Shown: positions 25,056 through 35,700 of the stretch, piece by piece
Layout: each line of letters starts with the position of its first letter
Position numbering within the stretch: the first letter of the stretch is position 1
NCBI RefSeq assembly: GCF_014648435.1
Contig: NZ_BMRC01000005.1
Span: 124,001 to 188,000, forward strand
Source of the DNA: Nonomuraea spiralis
Lineage (GTDB): Bacteria; Actinomycetota; Actinomycetes; Streptosporangiales; Streptosporangiaceae
Length of the DNA stretch: 64,000 nt
Direction: 5' to 3'
Program-made: the position numbers and the translations under genes
The notes under the pieces: generated by a model
Databases searched by the model: none
What the model was told of the DNA's origin: nothing
What the model saw: only the letters and a program-made list of their open reading frames with translations

Positions 25056-26725
25056 CAGTGGCCCCCTAACTCGTACGTCGCAGTGGCGGCCCGCACCTTG
25101 ACGGCCAGGCCCCTGGCGGTGGTGTCGTCGAAGAGGTCGCGCAGGACGAGCCGGTAACCGGTCGCCTGCTCGATGTCGAGCGCGAGTTTCATGGCCAGCA
25201 TGGAACTGCCGCCATGGTCGAAGAAGTCGTCGGTGACGCCCAGCCACTCCTTGCCGAGCACGTCCCGGACGCACCGCAGCACCCGCGCCTCGACGGCGTC
25301 GTCCGGCGGGACCCGGGAGCCCTCGCCGGGCCGTGATCCGGTGGCGGGCGGCTCGATGCGGCGGCCGGAGAACCCGTCCCGGTGGCCGATGGCGGGCCGG
25401 AGCCCGGTCAGCGCCGCCTCGACCGGCGTGTCCGGCGCGGCGGCGGCCATCAGGTCCAGCACCGCCGCCACCTGCCCCAGCAGGCCGGACGCGGTCGCCG
25501 GCTCGAACACGTCGCGGTTGTACTCCAGGTCGAGGAGCATCCCGCTCGTGTTCCTGTGCAGGTCGAGGGTCAGGTCGTACTTGGACACGCCGGGCTCGGG
25601 CGGCTCGCCGGTCACCTCGACGCCGGGCCAGCTCAGGTCCTGCCTCGGGGTGTCCTGGCCGTTGAGCATCACCTGGAAGACCGGCGTCCTGGACAGGTCG
25701 CGCACCGGTTGCAGATGCTCCACCAGCCGCTCGAACGGCACCTCCTGATGCGCGTACGCCTCCAGGCACACCGTGCGGACCCGGCTCAGCAGCCCGGCCC
25801 ACGACAGTCCGGCGGGGACGTCCACGCGCAGCGGCACCACGTCGATGAAGCAGCCGACCAGGCCCTCCAGCTCCGGCCGGGAACGGCCGGCCGTCACCGT
25901 GCCGACGATCACCGCGTCCTGGCCCGACAGGCGGCACAAGACCATGGCGTACGCGGCCAGGACCGCCATGAACAGGCTCGCGCCGCACCCGTGGGCCAGC
26001 CGCTCCAGGCCGAGCGCCACCGGCTCCGGCAGAGCGCGGACGACCCGGGCCCCGTCGAACGTGGGCACGTCCGGACGCGGCCGGTCGGTGGCCAGCTCCA
26101 GGGCGGCGGGCGCGCCGGTCAGCACCCGCGACCAGTGGTCCAGCTCCTCGCGCAGCGCGTCGCCGGAGAGCCGCTCGCGCTGCCACAGCGCGAAGTCGCC
26201 GTACTGGACGGGCAGGTCGGGCAGTTCGGGGGCGCGTCCCCCGCGCAGCGCCGTGTAGGCGGCCGACAGCTCCGCGGCCAGCACGCCGAGCGACCAGCCG
26301 TCGCAGACGATGTGGTGGATCACGATCAGCAGCACGTGGACGCGCGGTTCCAGGCGCACCACCACGACCCGCAGCGGCGGCGCCGACCACAGGTCGAACG
26401 GCTCCCGCAGCACGCCCAGCCGGACCCGGTCCAGCTCCCGCCGCCGCGCCTCGGGGGCGAGCCCGGACAGGTCCACCAGCTCCGGCGTGACGGCCCAGGA
26501 CTCCAGGACCGCCTGCACCTGCGTGTCCGGCTCGAACCGGGTCCGCAGCGCCTCGTGCCGGTCAACCACGTGCTGGAAGGCCGCGCGAAGCGTCTCCATG
26601 CTCAGCTCGCCGTCGAGACGCAGCGTGACCGGCATGTGGTAGGCGGCGTTCCCGGGGTCGAGCTGATGGAGGAACCACAGCCGGGCCTGCTGGAAGGACA
26701 GCGGGAACAGGAATTCCTCACCCAT
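25055..26725 (-). CDS. NRPS protein C-PCP without adenylation domain
   Basis: 556 residues. Condensation domain at about 1-440: LSFQQARLWFLHQLDPGN at the N-terminus, intact catalytic HHIVCDGWS near residue 140, then FIDVVPLRVD and YAHQEVPFERLVEHL. A PCP follows at about 475-545 with DDFFDHGGSSMLAMK. There is no adenylation domain, thioesterase or reductase. The C domain therefore receives an upstream peptide and an acceptor that must be loaded onto this PCP in trans, or the pair simply shuttles the chain. It overlaps the large NRPS by 8 bases and the acylase by 1. Being last of the NRPS proteins, it is probably the terminal station. Confidence 0.9.
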   Translation of the reverse strand: MGEEFLFPLSFQQARLWFLHQLDPGNAAYHMPVTLRLDGELSMETLRAAFQHVVDRHEALRTRFEPDTQVQAVLESWAVTPELVDLSGLAPEARRRELDRVRLGVLREPFDLWSAPPLRVVVVRLEPRVHVLLIVIHHIVCDGWSLGVLAAELSAAYTALRGGRAPELPDLPVQYGDFALWQRERLSGDALREELDHWSRVLTGAPAALELATDRPRPDVPTFDGARVVRALPEPVALGLERLAHGCGASLFMAVLAAYAMVLCRLSGQDAVIVGTVTAGRSRPELEGLVGCFIDVVPLRVDVPAGLSWAGLLSRVRTVCLEAYAHQEVPFERLVEHLQPVRDLSRTPVFQVMLNGQDTPRQDLSWPGVEVTGEPPEPGVSKYDLTLDLHRNTSGMLLDLEYNRDVFEPATASGLLGQVAAVLDLMAAAAPDTPVEAALTGLRPAIGHRDGFSGRRIEPPATGSRPGEGSRVPPDDAVEARVLRCVRDVLGKEWLGVTDDFFDHGGSSMLAMKLALDIEQATGYRLVLRDLFDDTTARGLAVKVRAATATYELGGH

Positions 26726-29700
26726 TTTGCTCCTTCTCCCCGTTCTGTGACTGGTCCGGTCCGCGGCGTCGCGTCCGGCGGTCGGCCCGCGTGATCGGCG
26801 TGCTCCGCGCCGCCCCCGAATCCCGGGCGCCGGCGACGGCCCGTACCATCCCGGCGACCGTCGGCGCCAGGAAGATGTCCCGCAGGGCGATCTCCACCCC
26901 GGTCCGCTCGGCCACGCCCGCCGCGATCCGCGGTATCTGCAGCGAATGGCCGCCCTGCTCGAACAGGTCGTCGTCGAGGCCGACCGCGTCCACGCCGAGC
27001 ACCTCGCACACCGCCTCGGCGACCTGCCGTTCCAGGGGGGTGGCGGGCGGGTTCAGCACCCTGCCCGCCGCCGGGCGCGGCTCGGGCAGCCGGGCGCGGT
27101 CCACCTTGCCGTTGGCCGCCCTCGGGAGCGCTTCGAGCGGTACGAACACCGACGGCACCAGGTACGACGGCAGCGACCGGCCGGTGAAGGCCCTCAGCTC
27201 GGCCGGCAGGCCCTCGTCCACGCGCCCGGTGCCGACGTAGGCGACCAGGCGCCCCTGGGCCGGGTCCGCGACGACCACGGTCTCCCGTACGTCGGGATGC
27301 CGGATCAGGGTGGCCTCGACCTCGCCGGGCTCGACCCGGAACCCCCGGATCTGCACCTGGTCGTCGGCCCGGCCGAGGAACTCCAGCGCGCCGTCGCCGT
27401 TCCACCTGACCAGGTCGCCGGTCCGGTACATGCGCGACCCCGGCGGCCCGAACGGGTCGGGCAGGAAGGCCGCCGCCGTCAGGTCCGGCCGGCCCAGGTA
27501 GCCCCTGGCCAGCCCGTCCCCGGCGATGAACAGCTCGCCCGCCACGCCGGGCGGGAGCAGCCGCAGGCCCGCGTCCAGCACGTGGACCCGGGTGCCGACG
27601 TCGGGGCCGCCGATCGGCACGCTCTCCCCGGTCCAGCCCTCGGGGGCGGGCCAGAGCGTGGAGTTCACCGTGGCCTCGGTCGGCCCGTACGCGTTCAGCA
27701 GCCGCCGTCCAGGGGCGAACCGGGTCACCACCTCGGCGGGCACGGTCTCCGACCCGGTCAGCACGGTCACGTCCGGCGGCAGGTCGCAGCCCGGTGGCAA
27801 CGCGGCCAGCAGGGACGGCGACAACGCCAGATGGGTGATCCCGTGCTCGGCGACGTACCCGGTCAGCGGCTCGCCCGCCACGCGCCGCGCGGCCGGGACG
27901 ACGACCAGCCGGGCGCCGGTCAGCAGCGCCATGCTCAGCTCCCAGAAGGCCACGTCGAAGCTGACCGACGCGAACTGCAGCACCCTGCTGCCCGCGCCCA
28001 CGCCGAACCGCTCGACCGCGGTCGCCACCAGGCTCGGCACCGACGCGTGCGTGACGACCACGCCCTTGGGACGGCCGGTCGAGCCCGAGGTGTAGATCAC
28101 GTACGCGGTGTTGCCCGGGGCCGGAGGCCGGATGACGGGCGGCGACGAGGGGCGGCCGGCGATGTCCGGGTCGTCCGCCAGCAGCACCGGCGGGCCGCCG
28201 GGCGGCAGCAGGCCCGCCGTGTCGGCGGTGGCCAGCAGCACCACCGGGCGGGCGTCGGCCAGCATGTACGACACCCGCTCGGCCGGATGGTCCAGGTCCA
28301 GCGGCAGGTAGCCGGCGCCCGTCTTCAGCACCGCCACCAGCGCCACGAACAGGCCGAGCGACCGGGGCAGCGCCACCGCCACCAGCCGTTCCGGTCCCGC
28401 GCCGCGCTCGGCCAGCAGGTGCGCCAGCCGGTTCGCCGCGGCGTCGAGCTCCCCGTACGTCATCCGCTCCGACTCCAGCACCAGCGCCACGTCGCCGGGC
28501 CGCCGTGCCGCCTGCGCCTCGAACGTCTCCGCCCAGCAGGCGGCGGGCAGGTCGGCGGCCGTGTCGTTCCAGTCCAGGAGCAGCCTGCGCCGCTCGGCCG
28601 CGTCCATGACGTCGATCTCGCCGATCGGCCGGTCCGGCTCGGCCGCCACGCCGCGCAGCAGGAGCAGCAGCCGTTCCACCAGGGACGCCGCCGCGTCGTG
28701 GTCGAACAGGTCGCTCGCGTACCCGAGCGTGCCCGCCGCCCCCGCGCCGTCCGGCAGCGCGGTCACGGTGAAGGCGAGGTCGAACTTGGCCGCGACCGGC
28801 CCCACCTCCGCCACCTCGACGGACAGGCCCGCCAGGTCCAGCGGCGGCGGCCCGGCGTGCTGGTAGGCGACCGCGACCTGGAACAGCGGGTGCGCCGACA
28901 ACGAGCGCACCGGGTTGAGCGCCTCGACCAGCCGCTCGAACGGCAGCTCGGCGTGCTCGTAGGCGGCCAGGTCGGCGGCCCTGACCCGGGACAGCAGGTC
29001 GCGGAACGCCGGGTCGCCCGAGGTGTCGGCGCGCAGCACCAGCGTGTTGACGAACAGCCCGACCAGGCCGTCCAGCTGCTCCTGGCCGCGGGCGTCCACG
29101 GCGGTGCCGAGCGGGACGTCGGTGCCCGCGCCGAGCCTGGTGAGCAGCGCGGCGACCGCGGCCTGCAGCACCATGAACATGGTGGCGCCGGACCGCCCGG
29201 CCAGGTCCTTCAGCCGCTCGTGCAGCTCGTCGTCGAGGGTGAAGCCGACCGAGCCGCCCCGGTGACCGGCCACGGCGGGCCGCCGCCGGGTGGTGGGCAG
29301 CCGGGGCTCGGCGGGCAGGTCGCGCAGCGTGTCCGTCCAGAAGTCGAGCTGTCGGCGCAGCTCGCCGGCCGGGTCGCGCTGGTCGCCGAGGACGCGGCGC
29401 TGCCAGATCGCGTAGTCGCGGTACTGCACGGGCAGCGCTCGCCACCCCGGCTCCCGCCCGGCCAGCCGGGCCAGGTACGCCTCACCCAGGTCGCGCAGGA
29501 ACGGCCGCAGCGAACCCTCGTCGCCGGCGATGTGATGGATCACCAGCAGCAGCACGTGCTCGCCCGGCCCGGTCGCGAACAACCAGGCGCGCAGGGGGAT
29601 CTCGGCGGTCAGGTCGAACGCGTGCCGGGCCGCCGACTCCATGCGCGCCGGCAGGTCCGCGGCCGTCACGTCCACCACGTCCAGGTCGGCGGGGGCCGCG

Positions 29701-32700
29701 TCCAGGACGATCTGGCAGGCGGTGCCCCGGCGGTCGGGGAAGATCGTGCGCAGGATCTCGTGCCTGCCGATCAGGTCGCCGAGCGCGGCACGCAGCGCCG
29801 CCCGGTCCAGGGGGCCGGACAGGCGCAGCGCGACCGGCAGGTTGTAGGTGGGGCTCGGTCCCTCCAGCCGGTGCAGGAACCACAGCCGTTCCTGGGCGTA
29901 CGAGAGGGGGGCCGGGCCGCCGTCCGCGGCGGGCGCGAGCGGCGGGCGGTCCGGCTGGTCGGCGGCCGTGTCGCCGGAGCCCAGGGAGGCGGCCAGCGCG
30001 GCGGGCGTGGGGTGCTCGAAGAGCCGCCGCAGCGAGACCGGGCGTCCCAGCACCCGTGACAGCCGCCCGGCCGCGCGGGTGGCCAGCATCGAGTGGCCGC
30101 CGAGGTCGAAGAAGTCGTCCTCGGCCGAGACCGTGGCGGCGTCCAGGCCGAGCACGTCCGCCCAGGTCTCCACGACGACGGCCTCCAGCGGCGTGCGCGG
30201 CGCGACGTGGTCCGCGCTCCGGGGCGTCCCGGCCGTGTCCGGGGGAGCGGGGAGCGCGCCCCGGTCGGTCTTGCCGTTGAGGGTGCGGGGCATGCGGTCC
30301 AGCGGGACGACCAGCGACGGGATCATGTACTCGGGCAGGTGATCGCGCAGAAAGGCCCGCACCCCGGCGACCGACGGCACCCCGGAACCCGACGGCGGCC
30401 CAGCGTCCGACGGCGGGGTGGCGACGAGGTAGGCCACCAGGCGGTCGTCGTGCACGGCGACCACGGCCTCGGCGACGTCCGGGTGCTCGGCGAGGCGCGC
30501 CTCGATCTCGCCCGGCTCGATGCGGTGCCCGCGCAGCTTGACCTGCTGGTCGGCCCGCCCGGCGAACGACAACCGCCCGCCGCGGAACCGCACCAGGTCC
30601 CCGGTCCGGTACAACCGCTCACCCGTGGCGAACGGCGAGGGCACGAAGCGCTCCGCCGTGAGCGCGGGCCGGCCGAGATAGCCGTCGGCCACCCCGGCGC
30701 CGCCGACGTACAGCTCGCCGACGGCCCCTTCCGGCAACGTCCGCAGGTTGTGGTCCAGGACGTGCAGCCGGGTGTTGGCCACCGGACGGCCGAGCGCGAT
30801 CGCGGCGGGATCCTCCACCGGGCCGGTGGCCGACCAGATGGTCGTCTCGGTGGGGCCGTACAGGTTGGCCACCTGGTGACCGGCCGCCAGCAGCGCCCCG
30901 GCGACCTCGGGGGAGAGCGCCTCGCCGCCCGACCACACCCGCAGCGGACGCTCCGCCCGCCAGCCGGACTCCAGCAGCATGCGCCAGGTCGCCGGCGTGG
31001 CCTGTACGACGGTCGCGCCGCACGCCCCGATCAGCCCGCCCAGCAGGACCGGGTCCGCCGCCTGCGCCGCCGTGGCGACCACGACGCGGGCCCCGGCCAG
31101 CAGCGGCGCGAACAGCTCCAGCACCGAGATGTCGAACGACAACGTCGTCACCGCGACCAGCACGTCGTCCGGGCCGAGCCCGGGGTCGGAGCAGACGGAG
31201 GCCAGCAGGTTCAGCACGGCCGCGTGCGGCACCACCACCCCCTTGGGACGGCCGGTCGAGCCCGAGGTGTACATCACGTACGCGCGGTCCCGCCCGCCGG
31301 CGCCCGTCGCCGGGACGGGGAGCCCGGCGGCCGGGTCGTCCGGCGTCACGACGTCGAGGCCGGGCACGGGCGCCGCGTCCGGTGACTCCGCGACGAGCAC
31401 ACGCACCCCGGAGTCGGCGATCATGAACTCCAGCCGCCGCCGGGGGAACTCCGGGTCGAGCGGCACGTACGCCGCCCCCGCCAGCCACACACCCAGCAGC
31501 ACCGGCACCATCAGCGGAGACCTGGGCAGCAGCACGCCCACGGCGTCACCGCGGCGCACGCCCCGGGCGGCCAGCACGGCGGCCGTCCGGCGGGCCAGCT
31601 CACCCATCCGGCCATGGGTCAGCCCACGCCCCGCGTCCCCGTCCACGCCGTCGACCAGGGCGAGCCGGTCGGGTGGCGCGGACGCCAGTACCGCGTCGGC
31701 GACGGTTCCGGTGGGGATCGGACGGTTCGGGCCGGTTCCGGCGGCCAGCAGCAGCGCGCGCTCGTCCGGCGTCAGCGCCTCCGGCTCGGGCGTCGCGCCG
31801 GTCAGCCAGTCCAGTACGGCGGCCAGGCGGCCCGCGTACCGGGCGGCGGTGTCCCCGGTGAACAGGTCGGTGTCGAACTCCAGGAAACCGCCGATCCCCG
31901 ACGGCGCGTCGCGCAACCAGAACGTCAGGTCGTGCTGGGCCGTGCCGGTGTCCAGCGGGTGGTGCGAGGCCGTGACGCCGGGCAGGTCGAGGCCCGGTGT
32001 CGCGCCGCTCTGCAGGGCGAGCATCACCTGGAAGACCGGCGTCCTGGACAGGTCGCGCTCCGGCCTCAGGTGCTCGACCAGCCGCTCGAAGGGCACGTCC
32101 TGATGGGCGTACGCCTCCAGGCACACCCGCCGCGCCCTGGCCAGCAGCTCGCCGGCCGCCGGGTCGCCCGAGACGTCCAGGCGCAGCGGCACCACGTCGA
32201 TGAAGCAGCCGACGAGGTCCTCGACCTCGGGACGGGAACGCCCGGCGACCGGCGTGCCGATCACCAGGTCGTCCTGGCCGGACAGCCGGGACAGCACCAC
32301 GGCCAGCGCGGACAGCAGGACCATGAACGGGGTGACCTCGTGCGCCGCGGCGGTCCGCCGTACGGCCGCGCTCAGCTCCGGCCCGAGCTCGACCGGCAGG
32401 GTCGCGCCCCGATGGGCGAACACGGGCGGGCGCGGCCGGTCGGCGGGCAGCTCCAGCGCCTTCGGGGCGCCGTCCAGGACACGCGACCAGTGCTCCAGCT
32501 CGGGGGCGAGGGCGCGGTCCGACATACGGTCGCGCTGCCACAGGGCGAAGTCGCCGTACTGGACGGGCAGGCCGGGCAGCTCGGGCTCCCGTCCCGCGGT
32601 CAGGGCCGTGTAGGCGAGGGAGACCTCGGTCGCCAGCACGCCGACCGACCAGCCGTCGCACGCGATGTGGTGCACGACCAGCAGCAGCACGTGCTCGGCC

Positions 32701-35700
32701 GGGGCCGTCCTGACCAGCAGAGCCCGCAGCGGAAGGTCCTCCGCCAGGTCGAACGGGGTGCGCGCGGCACGGTCGAGCAGGCGCGCGAGGGCGGCCTCGT
32801 CCGGGGCGCCGGCCACCTCCAGGGCGGGGCCGGGGGCGGTCCGCACCCGGGGCCTCGGCAGGTCGTCCTCGGTGACGTACGTGGTGCGCAGCGTCTCGTG
32901 CCTGGCCGTGACCAGCGCGAGCGCGCCACGCAGGGCGGCGACGTCCAGCTCGCCGCGGAGCCGGACCGCCAGCGGGATGTTGAACAGCGAGTCGGACGGG
33001 TCGTACTGCTGCATGAACCACAACCGCCGCTGCGCGAACGACAACGGGATCAGGTCCCGGTCGGCCACCCGCCGGATCGGCGGCACGGCGTCCCGCTCGG
33101 GGACGGCGGCGAGCGCCCGCGCCGACGCGGCGAGGGTGGGATGGTCGAAGACGAACTGCACCGGGACCGGCCGGGACAACCGCTGCGCGAGCCTGGCGAC
33201 CAGGCGGGTGGCCAGCAGGGAGTGCCCGCCCAGGCGGAAGAAGTCGTCGGAACGGGAGATGCCGGCGGCGTCGCGGCCGAGGACTTCGGCCCACGCCTGG
33301 GCGACCTGCCGTTCCAGCTCGGTGGCGGGCGCGGCCGGGGCGCGCGCCGGGGCCTCGGGGACGGGGAGCAGGTCGAGGTCGGGCTCGCCGTCGCCGTCGA
33401 GCGGGACGCGGTCCACCAGCAGGACCGAGGCGTCCTCGCCCGCCAGCTCGCGCAGCTCGTCGGCCGCGGGCGGGGAGGTGGCGGGGACCACGTAGGCGAC
33501 GAGGAGGCCGTCGCGTTCCACGGCCACGACGTCGCGGGCTCCCGGGTGTGCCGCCAGCCGTTCCTCCAGCAGGCGTTCCGGTGTCACGCCGAGCGGGACC
33601 AGCGTCCCGTCCGGGCGGACGCGGGCGCGTTCGCCGGTGCGCAGCAGCCGCTGCCCGTGGCCGTACGGGGAGGGGACCAGGCGCTCGGCGGTCCGGCCCG
33701 GCCTGCCGGGGAACCCGAGCGGGAGACCGGGACCGCCGAGGTGGATCTCGCCCACCGCCCCCGGCGGAACGGGCCGCATCCGGTCGTCGAGCACGTACAC
33801 CTCGACCCCGGCGACGGCCCGGCCACACGGAACCCCATCACCGGCGGCGGCACGGCCGGGCGGGGGAGGCGGGGCCGCCGTCGCCACGGCGGGACCGTCG
33901 GCCGGGCCATAGACGGCGCGCGGCCTCCCCCCGGCCGGGTGCAGGGTGTGGGGGGTGAGCGCGGTGCGGCTGACCAGGAGGTTCGTGATCGGCGTCAGCG
34001 CGTCCGGGGTTTCGTGCCGGAGGCGGCCGGACAGCCGGGTGGTGAGCAGCGCGTCGGTGATCCCGTGCGTACGGACGGCTTCGCGCACCGCCTCCGGGGT
34101 GAGGTCGTCGGGCCCGAGGATCACACCGCGCGACCCCGTGAGCAGCGTCCCCCACAACTCGGCGAGCGCCGCGGGGGAGGACACCGGCGCGGTGTGCAGG
34201 CGTACGCCACGGGCCCATGAGCCGCCGGTCCGCGCGACGGCGTCATGGGTGAACAGCGCGCCCGTGCCCACGACGGCGGCCGGCAACCCGGGATGCCCCG
34301 CCGGCACAGACGAATCGGAGCCCGCGGGGGGAAGGCGGTCCAGGCAGAGGGCGGGCACACCGGCCGCGCCGAGGGCGTCCAGATGCCCGGACGAGGTCAG
34401 CAGCAGGCAGGCGTCGCTCCGGGCGACGGCGTCCCAGTGGTGCTCGGCGGGGTGCGCCGGGTCGAGCGCCAGATGGTGGCCGCCCGCGAGGACCGTCGCC
34501 AGGCAGGCCACCGCCTGGTCGAGCCCGCGTTCCAGGAGGACGGCGACGGGACGGCCCACCGGCGGGTCGCCGCCGAGGCGGGCCCGTACGGCCGCGGCCA
34601 GCCGTCCGGCGTCCTCCAGCAGCTCGCCGTAGGTGAGCCGCCGTTCCCCCTCGACCAGCGCGACGCGGCCGGGATCGCGGGCGGCGACGCGCGCCACCGC
34701 CTCGCCGAGCCCGGCCCCGGCCAGCACGTCCGGGGCGGCCGGTCCAGGGCCGAGCGCCAGCCGCCCGCCCGTCTCCCGGGCGTCCATCAGGTCGAACGCG
34801 GCCAGCGGAACGTCCGGCGCGGCGAGCCCGGACTCCAGCAGGGTACGCACGGTACGCGCCAGCCCCCCGGCGACCTCCGCGTCGAAGCGGCCGGTGTCGT
34901 ACTCGCAGCGCAGCGCCGGATCGCCGAGGTCGAACCCGGCCACCAGCGGGAACTTGGCCGCCCGCGGATCGAGCGGGAGCCGTTCGGCGGCCAGGTGGCC
35001 GAGCCGCCCGCCGGGCAGCAGCGGCGGATCGACGGTGAGCATGAGGTCGAACAGCGGCCCGCGCCCGCCGGTCCCGGCCTGCCCGGTCACCGGCTCCGGC
35101 GGCACGTCGGCGTGCGCGACCGCCGCGCGCAGCGCCCTGGCGGCGAGCGCGGTCAGCTCGGTCAGGCTCGGCTCGCCCGCCCAGGCGACGCGTACGGGCA
35201 GAGAGGTGACGAGGAAGCCCACGGAGAGCTGCGTACGCGGGTTGTCCCGGCGGGCATGGGGCACGCCGATCACCACGTCCCGGCGGCCGGTCATGCGATG
35301 GCAGGCGGCGGCCAGCACCGCCAGGTAGACGCTGTGCTCGGTGACGCGGGCCGAGCGCGCGTACGCCCTGACCCGCTCCGGCAGGCTCGCGGGCAGCGGT
35401 TCCCTGACGGTCGCGCACGCCCGCTCCGGCGGCTCGTCCAGCCGTCCGGGCAGCCCGCACGGTTCCGCCCCCGCCAGGGCGCCGGCCCAGAACGCCGCCG
35501 CCGCGCCGTCGACGGCCGTCGCGGCCTCGCGCAGCGCGAGGTCCACGGGCTCGGCGGCGCCGTCCGGACGCGCCGCCGCCGGGTGCCCGGCCAGGTCGGC
35601 CGCCAGCTCCCGCAGCAGGACGCCGACCGACCAGCCGTCGGCCACGATGTGGTGGACCGCGAGCAGCAGCAGGTGGTCCTCGGGGCCGAGCCGCCACAAC

